Source of the DNA: Granulosicoccus sp045110515
GTDB lineage: Bacteria; Pseudomonadota; Gammaproteobacteria; Granulosicoccales; Granulosicoccaceae
Assembly (NCBI GenBank): GCA_045110515.1
Contig: JBGCGD010000061.1
Span: forward strand, 34,248 to 98,247
Reading direction: 5' to 3'
Length of the DNA: 64,000 bases
Shown piece by piece: positions 44,491 to 53,397 of the stretch (positions are counted from its first letter, which is position 1; every line of letters starts with the position of its first letter). The position numbers and the translations under genes are program-made. Under the pieces are notes generated by a model. That model did no database searches. It saw nothing but the letters and a program-made list of their open reading frames with translations, and was not told the DNA's origin.

Positions 44491-46205
44491 GCAGAACCAC
44501 CATCACGATGGTTCGAGAAGTTACCCAGATCAACTTCATACCCTAGGTATCTCAGTTCCTCATAAAAGGTGGGAATCGCCCCGGTGGCTTCGAAATGTCC
44601 AACAACCCGACCTTCTTCATCTAAGGATCGCTGTTGAAATTTAAAAATGTCTTGCAACTGAACCGTGCCACTCTCCATCCCTACCACTTCAGATATGCGG
44701 GTGATCTTTCTCGCACCGCAGGGGAATCGGGTTTGCTGAATTATCAGATCAACCGCTGAAGCAACCTGTTCGCGGATGGCAACAATGGGTAGCTCCATTC
44801 CAGCCATGAGCACCAGCACCTCCAGCCGAGATAGAACATCGCGCGGGTTATTGGCATGTATTGTTGTCAAGGATCCATTGTGACCGGTGTTCATCGCCTG
44901 CAACATATCTAAGGCCTCACCACCTCGGCACTCGCCAACGACGATTCTATCGGGCCTCATCCGTAGCGAATTTTTAACTAGATCTCTGATGGGAACAGCT
45001 CCACGACCATCAAGATTAGGGGGGCGTGATTCCAAGGAAACCAAATTTGGCTGAATAAGTTTTAACTCGGCTGCATCTTCGATGGTGACAATCCGCTCGT
45101 TCGAAGGAATAAAACCTGACAAGGCGTTCAATAGGGTTGTTTTGCCAGATCCAGTCCCTCCAGAGACAATAATATTTTTGCGTGTTTGTACACAGACATG
45201 GAGGAAATCGACCATTTCCTTACTCAATGCATTAGCAGCGATCAAGTCATTAAATTCCAAACGATGCTTAGGAAATTTTCTAATGGTAAGACTGGGTCCT
45301 TTCAGCGCTAAAGGAGGGATGATGGCGTTTACACGAGATCCGTCTTTCAGTCTAGCGTCAACGATGGGACTACTTTCATCAATGCGTCTCCCGAGCGGTG
45401 AAATAATACGATCGATTACCGCTGATACCGTGGAATCACTACTAAATGATACTACCGAGCGCTCAAGTTTCCCCTGCCTTTCAATGAATATTTCTCTGTG
45501 GTTATTGACCATTATTTCAGTTACGCTCTCGTCATCGAGGAACTCTTCTAACGGTCCCAACCCCACGGATTCGTTGAGGACGTTCGTTTTCAAAACCTCT
45601 CGATCAAGAAACTGAGGAATATCTTCATCGAGATCGTTAACAATGCTCCGAATTAACTCCTTCGACTCCATTCTCAATGCATCATCGGACATTCGATTAA
45701 CATCTTTTCGCTGCAAATCCATTTGGTAAAGCAGTTGCTCATGTACGATTCGCCCCCAGTAGGCCATATCAGAACCTTTGTCAGACTGATCGTGTTCGGG
45801 CACTAGAGACTCAAAATCGTTTTGCGAAGTTTGATCAGTTAGAATTTTCGATTTTTTAACTGTGTCCTCAGCCTGTTGGGAAGTCGTAAGCTTGTGCGGG
45901 ACGAGGCCTGAAAACCGAATAGACTTAAATGATAATCGAACATCACCGACTTCAACTTCATCAAGCTCGGACAACGGACCGAAGTCTTTTACTCTTTCTT
46001 TATTTACCCAACACCCAGAAAGACTGCCTAAATCACGTAAATAGACACCGTTGTCTTTGAGGGTCAGCTCCGCTTGGCGTTTGCTTATTTGCCGGGAATC
46101 GATTACCAGATCGTTGCCTCGTGCGCTCCCGATAGAACATAGTTCGCCAGTAGACTGAAACAGTTGTCGGCGACCCGATCCGCGCTGGAAATAGAACGCA
46201 AACAT
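44487..46205 (-). CDS. tadA: Tad pilus ATPase TadA/CpaF with N-terminal FHA domain
   Basis: 572 residues from the ATG at 46205; a GTG at 46241 would add 12 residues. Residues about 5-95 are an FHA domain: IGSARGNDLVIDSRQISKRQAEL and LRDLGSLSGCWVNKERV hold the Gly-Ser-Arg, Ser and Asn that bind phosphothreonine. The CpaF ATPase follows, with Walker A SGGTGSGKTTLLN, Walker B RIVVGECRGGEALDML and the His box TTIHANNPRD. This is the secretion ATPase that polymerises Flp pilin. The FHA fusion is unusual among typical TadA proteins and may link the motor to a phosphorylated partner. Confidence 0.93.
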   Translation of the reverse strand: MFAFYFQRGSGRRQLFQSTGELCSIGSARGNDLVIDSRQISKRQAELTLKDNGVYLRDLGSLSGCWVNKERVKDFGPLSELDEVEVGDVRLSFKSIRFSGLVPHKLTTSQQAEDTVKKSKILTDQTSQNDFESLVPEHDQSDKGSDMAYWGRIVHEQLLYQMDLQRKDVNRMSDDALRMESKELIRSIVNDLDEDIPQFLDREVLKTNVLNESVGLGPLEEFLDDESVTEIMVNNHREIFIERQGKLERSVVSFSSDSTVSAVIDRIISPLGRRIDESSPIVDARLKDGSRVNAIIPPLALKGPSLTIRKFPKHRLEFNDLIAANALSKEMVDFLHVCVQTRKNIIVSGGTGSGKTTLLNALSGFIPSNERIVTIEDAAELKLIQPNLVSLESRPPNLDGRGAVPIRDLVKNSLRMRPDRIVVGECRGGEALDMLQAMNTGHNGSLTTIHANNPRDVLSRLEVLVLMAGMELPIVAIREQVASAVDLIIQQTRFPCGARKITRISEVVGMESGTVQLQDIFKFQQRSLDEEGRVVGHFEATGAIPTFYEELRYLGYEVDLGNFSNHRDGGSA

Positions 46206-46209
46206 AGGC

Positions 46210-47535
46210 TTAATCAAACAGCTGGATTTTTTGATGCGCACTTTCTATCTGCAATTCAGATGCATCGTATAAGGTTTGCTGCCGGTCAGTCAGCAGCCTA
46301 GCATTTGGTTGGACTATTTCTGGCGTGACAAAAATGACGAGCTCATTCACTGTATTCCGCGCGTTTTGAGCTCGGAAAAAATTGCCTATAACTGGCAAAT
46401 TCGCAATACCCGGTAATTTATCAATGTCTTTGCTGCTATCCGCACTTAACAAACCGGAAATCACAATCGTCTCACCAGATTGTACGTTTACTTGTGTTTG
46501 AGCCTTACGCGTCAGTAAACCCGGTGCTCCTTGTACGCTAACCGCAGGATCGAGTTGACTTATCTCCGTTTCAACGGATGTCCTGACGTTTCCCAAAGGA
46601 TCAATAATAGGAGAGACTTTTAATTTGATGCCGTATTCTTTGAATTGAATGCTAGATTGACCATTCGCACCAATACTCGGGTAAGGCACTTCTCCACCTG
46701 CTAGAAATGACGCGACTCCCCCGCTTGTTGTACTAAGCACTGGCTCTGCAAGTGTGGTTGCATCGCCGGTTGATGCTAGAAAATTTATTCTTGACGTTAT
46801 ATTCGACGCTATCCCAAAGTAGGTCTGAAAGGGTCGTACGGTATTAGGAAGCGCAGAATCAAATCCCTCGACCGCCGGCCTGAAAAAATTGTTGCCGATT
46901 GCATCACCCGCTACTGCAAACCCAGGGCCTGCAGTGCCATCACTCCAATCGATACCGAGCTTGCCCAAAGCACTTTTCCTAAATTCAATCATCCTGACAC
47001 GCATACGAACCATAGTTTCCATGTGAACTCTGGTTTCCGGATCATGTTCGCTGACACGGATATTAAAATCAGATTGAGATTCGTCGCTATGCCATAACCG
47101 CAAGGATGTACTGCCAGCGGTCTGCGCGATGACCAATAGCTCGCCACTTTTTAATACATCCGCTCGAATTACATCACCGTTGCCAATAGCCACCCGACTG
47201 ACATTGACTTTTCCAAGCACTTTTACTTGTCCAGAAAACATATCTAAGTTATTGGTTTTCTGCGCCTTCAGAATTTGCGATTCAAGCAGCAGATTTTCTG
47301 GCTCAACGGCTTGACGCCGCTCAACAGTGGGAACAGTCACTATGACGGGGTTGAATTCTCTGATCTCGACTTTCGATTGCTCGTTGCTTGGGTTATGAGT
47401 TGCACCATCGACCATTAGAGCCCCCGGTATAATCATTCCTTTTGTCACTTCAAACCAACCCTGATTATCGTCAGCTAATGAAGTACCGCAAAGACACAAA
47501 GCGAGAACAGCATAGATATACGGGTGAGATCTCAT
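46210..47535 (-). CDS. cpaC: Tad pilus outer-membrane secretin CpaC/RcpA
   Basis: 441 residues from the ATG at 47535; a GTG three bases upstream is possible. A signal peptide spans about 1-21. A BON/STN-like N-domain follows, then VRMIEFRKSALGKLGIDW, the beta-lip region TTSGGVASFLAGGEVPYPS and the secretin core ETIVISGLLSADSSKDIDKLPGIA with GNFFRAQN, as in type II/III secretins. It makes the outer-membrane channel for the Flp pilus. The gene overlaps cpaB and ends five bases before the tadA start. Confidence 0.93.
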   Translation of the reverse strand: MRSHPYIYAVLALCLCGTSLADDNQGWFEVTKGMIIPGALMVDGATHNPSNEQSKVEIREFNPVIVTVPTVERRQAVEPENLLLESQILKAQKTNNLDMFSGQVKVLGKVNVSRVAIGNGDVIRADVLKSGELLVIAQTAGSTSLRLWHSDESQSDFNIRVSEHDPETRVHMETMVRMRVRMIEFRKSALGKLGIDWSDGTAGPGFAVAGDAIGNNFFRPAVEGFDSALPNTVRPFQTYFGIASNITSRINFLASTGDATTLAEPVLSTTSGGVASFLAGGEVPYPSIGANGQSSIQFKEYGIKLKVSPIIDPLGNVRTSVETEISQLDPAVSVQGAPGLLTRKAQTQVNVQSGETIVISGLLSADSSKDIDKLPGIANLPVIGNFFRAQNARNTVNELVIFVTPEIVQPNARLLTDRQQTLYDASELQIESAHQKIQLFD

Positions 47536-48377
47536 CACTGCCCTCCAATAATGTATTCAACGACAGGCGGTTTTATGATGGGCTTTAGTCGTTGCTTAGT
47601 GACCGCAGGCTTAGAAACCACGTTGACCGGCTTATTTAGCAACTCCGCTACGGTTAAGGGCTGTTCATTCAGTGGGGTATGATCTTCCGGATTCCTTAAC
47701 AACGCCGTTAACTTTCCGACCTGTTGTGCCAACGTTATTTTTTGACCATCAATCGGACTGACGTGAACTGTAATGGTTGAAAATGGCCGTGTTGCCCCAA
47801 GCGCTGATTTATCGACAAAGGTCTGTACACCCGTTGCAATGACATCCAAGTTCTGGATTAACGGGAAAATCTGATAACTTCCACCGGCTCCGTGGCTGAG
47901 CATCAAATCTACTTTATCGTTGGGCTGGAGAAATCCGGAAATGGAGTTGATCTCGTCCACACGCACTGTCATCGCACGTAAACCGTCTCCGACCTTTCCA
48001 CTAAACGTTGGCGTCAACCCTCCCTCTAAGTGAGCCCACAGCAGTGGTCTGCCTTCATCTATATCGAAGTCCAGTCGCTGACCTAAGGCCGTTTCATAGG
48101 TGTTTCCAGTAACAGAGTTAGAATCTGCGTATTTCTCTGGTATCGCCCTGACCGATAAGTCATTGGAGTGTAGTATCTCGCCCCTTTTCAGTGCTCGGGA
48201 AGGTACGACGATCTCAACCATGGTTTCAGTTTGTTCCAACTGCCCCTTGTAGTAAGACACTTGATCCTCGATGTACTGCTTTGAGAAATAAAATCCAGCA
48301 CCTCCCAACGTAATTGCCAACAAGAACAAATAGACATTTTTACTGGGTAGCTTTTGCACAATGCTTGAGTTAGCCAT
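47535..48377 (-). CDS. cpaB: Tad pilus assembly protein CpaB/RcpC
   Basis: 280 residues from the ATG at 48377; the frame extends to a TTG at 48410, which I reject. An N-terminal membrane segment (about 15-35) is followed by an SAF domain (EIVVPSRALKRGEILHSNDL, about 52-75) and the RcpC/CpaB domain (MTVRVDEINSISGFLQPNDKVDLML). CpaB is a periplasmic partner of the CpaC secretin. The order cpaB-cpaC-tadA-tadB-tadC is the conserved Tad core. Confidence 0.92.
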   Translation of the reverse strand: MANSSIVQKLPSKNVYLFLLAITLGGAGFYFSKQYIEDQVSYYKGQLEQTETMVEIVVPSRALKRGEILHSNDLSVRAIPEKYADSNSVTGNTYETALGQRLDFDIDEGRPLLWAHLEGGLTPTFSGKVGDGLRAMTVRVDEINSISGFLQPNDKVDLMLSHGAGGSYQIFPLIQNLDVIATGVQTFVDKSALGATRPFSTITVHVSPIDGQKITLAQQVGKLTALLRNPEDHTPLNEQPLTVAELLNKPVNVVSKPAVTKQRLKPIIKPPVVEYIIGGQ

Positions 48378-48413
48378 GTCTACTGAAACCCCGGTGTAAT
48401 CGATTCTCAAATT

Positions 48414-48602
48414 TCATGGCAACGATAAGAGCATGGTTGAGTGTGATTGAAAAAGTCTCAGAGCATCCGATAGGTATGTCACCAATGATGCATCTATTCC
48501 CGGGAGAGGCATAAACAAAGCAGCCACGACAACCACCGTCACAACACAATATTCGACGATAGCGGAACCAGATTGATCCTTGTATTGGTTTCTAGCCTTC
48601 AT
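48414..48602 (-). CDS. Second small prepilin-like protein (Flp type)
   Basis: 62 residues. After a short polar leader comes SGSAIVEYCVVTVVVVAALF: Gly then five residues with Glu at +5 and Tyr at +6, the G/XXXXEY motif cut by Tad prepilin peptidases, followed by the hydrophobic pilin helix and a short tail of about 30 residues. It overlaps the upstream unknown exported-protein gene by 11 bases and lies 36 bases before cpaB. It may be a minor pilin, or a second major Flp. Confidence 0.78.
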   Translation of the reverse strand: MKARNQYKDQSGSAIVEYCVVTVVVVAALFMPLPGIDASLVTYLSDALRLFQSHSTMLLSLP

Positions 48603-49311
48603 AGTTCACTTCGTTCACCACAGCAAATGAGCCCCCGGAAGCACTCATAGACACGACCATATCTAGACGCATGAGCTTGCCCCAATCACCTCTGCGATAG
48701 GAGACAATCTTGCTCTCACTAATTGGACGAAGGTCAACGAGCTGCCAACCCTCGCTTTGAAATTTACCCATCATCAATTCAGTAAGCGTCTCTAGGGATC
48801 GACCTGATTTATACACCGATAGCGAAGATTTCGACTTATTGTCATTAGATGAGGTATGAGACAGTAGCTCCAGACCTGACAGAGTGTTAGTAGTCGTCGT
48901 GGCGGTAACCGGCCTATTGATATCAACGCTCGATATAAAACCAGTGCTTTGACCCGAGTTACTCGAATCAAGTTGGATCACTGTATTAATACCTTTGCTC
49001 AATCGACTGATGAGCAGCCAATTTGCGATTTCTGTTTCGATAAATCCAGGCATCGAAGAATCGCTGTCACCAGGCCAAATATGTCGATAGAACTCAACCG
49101 TCTCTTGATGGGATAACGGAGAATCGTAACGGGCAATAACTAAACCAGTACCGTTGTGTGAGACATCATTCGACACCCATTCGATAGATGCCCCATGTGG
49201 TAATGGAATGTCACGTAACAACTGAACCAAACTGCCAGTCGCAAATGACGACTTGACGGAGAACATCGACAAAACTAGAACCACAAAAGCGATTGAACTC
49301 ACGTTTCTCAT
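48592..49311 (-). CDS. Exported protein of unknown function in the Tad locus
   Basis: 239 residues. A signal peptide covers about 1-24 (MRNVSSIAFVVLVLSMFSVKSSFA). The mature part has two related-looking halves, each with a predicted beta/alpha pattern such as YDSPLSHQETVEFYRHIWP and SGRSLETLTELMMGKFQSEGW. No family is recognised. Its start overlaps the TadE-like gene (ATGA) and its end overlaps the small prepilin gene, so it belongs to the pilus operon and probably acts in the periplasm. Confidence 0.72.
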   Translation of the reverse strand: MRNVSSIAFVVLVLSMFSVKSSFATGSLVQLLRDIPLPHGASIEWVSNDVSHNGTGLVIARYDSPLSHQETVEFYRHIWPGDSDSSMPGFIETEIANWLLISRLSKGINTVIQLDSSNSGQSTGFISSVDINRPVTATTTTNTLSGLELLSHTSSNDNKSKSSLSVYKSGRSLETLTELMMGKFQSEGWQLVDLRPISESKIVSYRRGDWGKLMRLDMVVSMSASGGSFAVVNEVNYEG

Positions 49312-50096
49312 CGCTTCTCGTACTCAGGTAAAACTGACATATCTACGTGACCAAACGCCCCTTTGAGATCTTTAAGCTCTCCAAATAAAGGGAGGTTTCC
49401 AACCACTGAAACCGCACGACCTAAAGGCTGTAGCACAGTGGCCGGCATCAGACTTCGTATACGCTGCGCCGCCTGTTCATTCCCTGACGCGCTCCAGCTA
49501 TCATTCAAGATGGCCGACCGGCTGCCAACACACGTTACGCGAACAGAATCAGAACAAACATTTCCAGCACTGGGAATCCATTCGTTGTTTTCAATAACCA
49601 CTCCCACAGTTGAAGACGAAACACCATTAGCTGTTAAATCCCAAGAATTTCCGGCAACGCCCTCCAAGAGCATTCCGGATCGACTGATAGCTTGACCCAC
49701 TCTCATCGCGGCGGAAGGCACCGAATTATATTGAGCGGAATTCACGTAAAGTGAATCAGCCTTCACTTTCAGTTCAAACGAGGACGACATAGCCACCGCA
49801 TTGCTTGTCTGACTGCCCCATAATGAATTAACAGATAGGGGAATTGCGGCACTCTGAATCGGATTGCCTGCGGACTCGTAGAACCTGTTGTTAACCAACG
49901 GAATTGAGAGGCTCTGCGTATTCGGGGTTTCAACTGTTGATTCCCAGGCCACATACCTAGCAGCTTGCTCGGTGGTTTGTTTTAAATCGACCAAATTCCC
50001 CATAAGCGCCATGGCAAACACTACGGGCAACATCACAAGCATAAGGACGGCAGTTTCAACTAACGCACTACCACATTCTCTTGAGCACCTATTCAT
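49308..50096 (-). CDS. TadE-like pseudopilin
   Basis: 262 residues from the ATG at 50096. CGSALVETAVLMLVMLPVVFAMALMG gives a Gly then SALVE, a prepilin cleavage motif with Glu at +5, followed by the TadE hydrophobic segment and QTTEQAARYVAWES. A long Ser- and Asn-rich periplasmic part follows. The start lies within the last eight bases of the TadG-like gene. It is the first of two TadE-like proteins in this locus. Confidence 0.8.
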   Translation of the reverse strand: MNRCSRECGSALVETAVLMLVMLPVVFAMALMGNLVDLKQTTEQAARYVAWESTVETPNTQSLSIPLVNNRFYESAGNPIQSAAIPLSVNSLWGSQTSNAVAMSSSFELKVKADSLYVNSAQYNSVPSAAMRVGQAISRSGMLLEGVAGNSWDLTANGVSSSTVGVVIENNEWIPSAGNVCSDSVRVTCVGSRSAILNDSWSASGNEQAAQRIRSLMPATVLQPLGRAVSVVGNLPLFGELKDLKGAFGHVDMSVLPEYEKR

Positions 50097-52233
50097 CACC
50101 GGATAGCTCCGTCCAAGGCAACCGGACTTCATCAAGGTTTAGCTTTAACCATTCCTTTACCGTATTTATGGCCTCGGGGTAGCGCATGACGTAAAGATCG
50201 GTAGCGTCGCTTACAACATTCATCAACTGCCTCGCAAGCGTATCGGTAAAACCGTCTTGGAGTTGCTCAGCCCTGTCTTGAAGCAAATCAATTCGCTGCT
50301 GCATTTCACGCAAGGAATCATCATTATGACTTCCGTTGCTAATCTCATGACGAAGACGGTCTATCTCAGTGCTAATGTCACTAAGCTCAGCATCTAGCGC
50401 AAGAGATGTCTGACGTTGAGCTATTTCAAAATTGTCAGAGACAGTAGTCTGAATACGAGCAAATTCATCATTTAACTCGGAAGCGAACCGCTCCGCCTCG
50501 CTTATTGCTTCATCGTATGAACTGGAGGCATCTTTACCTATTAAGTCTCCCACCGATACTTGGATAGCCTGTGTTAGTCTTTCCTGCGTGGTAGTCACAT
50601 CCTCTGTTGAACTCAACGAGGCATCAGCCAATCTTCCTGACAAAACGTCTGTCGCTGAGCCAGCTAGCACCCGATTCAATTCATTGTTAATCAGGCTTTC
50701 CGAATAGCTATCGCCGCTAACGGTTATATTCACTCCCGCTTCCAAATATATCGGTAGACTTTGCGCACTTAGTAACCTAGGCCCAGCCGATGATTCCAAG
50801 GTACTCCCCGTATTCAATTGGGCCGGGCTTGTTAGACTTGTGGAGCGAAAACTGGCCGCTTGGACTTTGTCCTCAACAGCAACCGGGCTTAATCGTGCTG
50901 ACCAAAATGGACTATAGCCATTTGCCTTAGGGAGTTCTCCGTAGTGACTGTCAGGGCGCTGATAAAATACCTCAGAGGAGCTAATTGAGGAGATGATGCC
51001 TCCTAAAGCCCGGCCCGGTGCCTGGAACGTACTTCCAAGGTCTGTCTGTTCGCTAAGACGGGCCTGATCCAGCGGCATAGACACTTCGATTTTTAAACTC
51101 AATGTTGGAAAATCAGCGTCTAGTGTTTTCTCACTCAATGATCTGAATGGACGAAGCCCGCTATACCCCTCAAGTGCATTGTTGGTTTTAATTCTACTGA
51201 CCGGAGACGGAACCCCTGTATCAGCTAACCTTTCCGACACGCGGTTCATACCGAGTAGTCGCGAACATTCGCTGGAATCGGAATATTTTTGCATTGACGT
51301 ACACGCGCTGGGATCAATCGTGTTGAGAGAATCAGCAGAATTTGCAAAGGTTTCACTCCACCCGATGGGAAGTTCAAAGCGTTTTGTTCCACGCCATCGC
51401 CACAACCGGTTATGCAATGACAATGTGTCCTTGGCTTTCCATTCCCATTCCAGCTTGCCGTCATTTTCTACTTGAATAAGCTCTGTCGTCCCTTCACGGT
51501 ACAAACGATGACGAAGTATGGGCGTTGAATAAAACCAAAATTTCTTAAACAATTTCCAATTGCGCTCTCGCGTGAAAGTATCTCGAGATTGATTTATCAT
51601 TGACACGCGATCACTCATCACATCAACATCTTTTGCCGAGTACCCTTGAGTGAAGTTATTCCATTCCGAGATGTTTTGCTGTAAACCAACTGTACTAAAA
51701 GCGGTATCGACTGAGAAACGAGGGTCCGTCTCTAACGCTACTTGATGCATGACATCCGGTGTCGCGATAAAAGCACTTCTAAACATCGCTTCCTGAGCAA
51801 TCGATAAGCCTCTATTGACCTTGTCAACCACATTTAGCATGCCTTGTGAAATGGGCGATATGACCTTTTCAACCTGCTGCAACCCTGTTTGTACTCCCTG
51901 TGACAAAACATTGATGACGGGAATGGGCTTTAATACAGTGGCAACGTTTTCACTAGTGACTGCTCCATAAGTAACCCACGAGTCAAGAGTAACCGCTTGG
52001 GCAATTGATACCTGATTGGCAACCATCGCTCGATTACTGTATGCCTGAAAATTGAGCGCCCGCGCCTGAATCAATGCACCACTCAAGGCTGCAGCGTCCG
52101 CTGTATTCGCTAGTTTCATTTTGTCGGTCGCCACTTGACCCGTGTTGTACAGAACGAAGACCCCCAACATTGTGAGCGCCAACAATGCTAACCCAAGCGG
52201 TAGAACCTGACCTTGTTCCTTCTGAATCAACAT
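50089..52233 (-). CDS. TadG-like protein
   Basis: 714 residues. The N-terminus EQGQVLPLGLALLALTMLGVFVL is the Tad-like (TadG N-terminal) membrane segment and lacks the Glu of processed pilins. KLANTADAAALSGALIQARALN follows, the TadE/G-like continuation. A very long exported domain of mostly unrecognised sequence follows, with a predicted coiled coil around 580-665 (heptad-like LSDISTEIDRLRHEIS and LREMQQRIDLLQDRAEQL). At over 700 residues it is longer than many TadG proteins and may act as a pilus-associated structural or adhesive factor. Confidence 0.8.
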   Translation of the reverse strand: MLIQKEQGQVLPLGLALLALTMLGVFVLYNTGQVATDKMKLANTADAAALSGALIQARALNFQAYSNRAMVANQVSIAQAVTLDSWVTYGAVTSENVATVLKPIPVINVLSQGVQTGLQQVEKVISPISQGMLNVVDKVNRGLSIAQEAMFRSAFIATPDVMHQVALETDPRFSVDTAFSTVGLQQNISEWNNFTQGYSAKDVDVMSDRVSMINQSRDTFTRERNWKLFKKFWFYSTPILRHRLYREGTTELIQVENDGKLEWEWKAKDTLSLHNRLWRWRGTKRFELPIGWSETFANSADSLNTIDPSACTSMQKYSDSSECSRLLGMNRVSERLADTGVPSPVSRIKTNNALEGYSGLRPFRSLSEKTLDADFPTLSLKIEVSMPLDQARLSEQTDLGSTFQAPGRALGGIISSISSSEVFYQRPDSHYGELPKANGYSPFWSARLSPVAVEDKVQAASFRSTSLTSPAQLNTGSTLESSAGPRLLSAQSLPIYLEAGVNITVSGDSYSESLINNELNRVLAGSATDVLSGRLADASLSSTEDVTTTQERLTQAIQVSVGDLIGKDASSSYDEAISEAERFASELNDEFARIQTTVSDNFEIAQRQTSLALDAELSDISTEIDRLRHEISNGSHNDDSLREMQQRIDLLQDRAEQLQDGFTDTLARQLMNVVSDATDLYVMRYPEAINTVKEWLKLNLDEVRLPWTELSGDE

Positions 52234-52317
52234 CGCCTCCGTTGCAATGATCTAAGAAAGCGTGGATCGATATATTTCCCTACCGATCCACATGCAGAAT
52301 TTAACCAACAGGCTTTG

Positions 52318-52605
52318 TTAGTTGTTATAACTCTTTAACGTGGTCACCTCCTGTGCAGCAGCTTCAGCCTTGCTAAAACTCGCTTCTGTGGTTGCCTGTT
52401 TATCAATCTTCTCAGCACCGATTAAGTCTGAACCTAACGCTAAAAAGCTAGCCTTAACACTGGAGCCGAAAAAGCTGACGGCTACAATTGAAGCGATGGC
52501 AATCAAAGCCACGATGATGATGTACTCCGTCATCCCCTGTCCACGAATCCTTCGATGTGAACTCACCATTTTCCGCTTATCATCTGTTTTTTTATCTTGC
52601 ATCAT
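52318..52605 (-). CDS. flp: Flp-type major prepilin
   Basis: 95 residues from ATG 52605, with AAAGGGA upstream. After a 22-residue basic leader comes RGQGMTEYIIIVALIAIASIVAVSFFG: Gly then QGMTEY gives the G/XXXXEY prepilin motif. The mature subunit is about 70 residues, somewhat longer than most Flp pilins of 50-60. It is the first gene of the Tad locus, next to a 792-base region that must hold the operon promoter. Confidence 0.9.
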   Translation of the reverse strand: MMQDKKTDDKRKMVSSHRRIRGQGMTEYIIIVALIAIASIVAVSFFGSSVKASFLALGSDLIGAEKIDKQATTEASFSKAEAAAQEVTTLKSYNN

Positions 52606-53397
52606 ATTTTCCCTTTGCCTCTGGCAACGTATTCATCTTACAGTCTGGATTTGGCGTTTCTAGAGCGCAAGAGATAATCGAATCTCTCACTACTCACTTG
52701 CAAGACCAGACAACTTCCAAGCTACAACACGGTTTTATCCCACGTAAACCTATCTGTTTTTGTGTTTGTAGATCACGTCATATTTTTAAAAGCCATAAAA
52801 TCAATCGAATTGTCGTAAGAATATACCCAAAAAAAAACGCTCCCAAATTAACTAAAACACGCCATTAAGCTTGCCGTTATGGGTGAAGAACATTCTTTAA
52901 AATGACGCAGGTCACTGGCTTTCACTGTATTTTTGTTCCCCAAAATTCGCAGATTTCTCAATTGAACATAAATTTCATTTAAGCTTTCCCGTGCAACCCA
53001 ATTGGAAGTTCGTGAGCTGCACGAGATTGATATTTTTACTAATAAGTCGTCCCTGAGATGTAACACCACGCAATGTAAAAAATCGATTTCATTATTCGGG
53101 TTTCTAGTATTTGGGCAGCAAATACACACCTTATTTTTGAACGCATAAAACACACAGCGATGGTTTTTTGAAATTCTACATACCTTCGAATACTCGATAA
53201 GTGCAAGCCCATGACGAAACTTCCTTTTCGCGGCATGTGGATAAGATATGCCAGTTACCTTTTCATGTCTGCCGCTATTTAAAAAACCACCCTTTTTTAC
53301 TGTAAATACAAACAGACATATCGATTTATCCAACGTAAAGTCTTGAGACAGAATTTACTCTATGCATCTAGGTATCGAACCTAAGGTTTAGAGCGTT
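52606..53397. other. 792-base region between flp and the YD-repeat gene
   Basis: The region is AT-rich. It must hold promoters for the leftward Tad operon and the rightward YD-repeat gene. A minus-strand frame of 161 codons (52848-53333, TTG start) is open but Cys-rich with no recognisable domain. I do not support it, although a small lineage-specific gene is possible. No tRNA, strong terminator or sigma-54 -24/-12 box near the flp start is visible to me. Confidence 0.4.

Noticed and set aside
45082..45615. 177-codon plus-strand frame over tadA
   Set aside because: Shadow of the conserved Walker-motif ATPase.
52848..53333. 161-codon minus-strand frame upstream of flp
   Set aside because: TTG start, Cys-rich, no domain or signal; not enough support for a gene, described in the gap entry.
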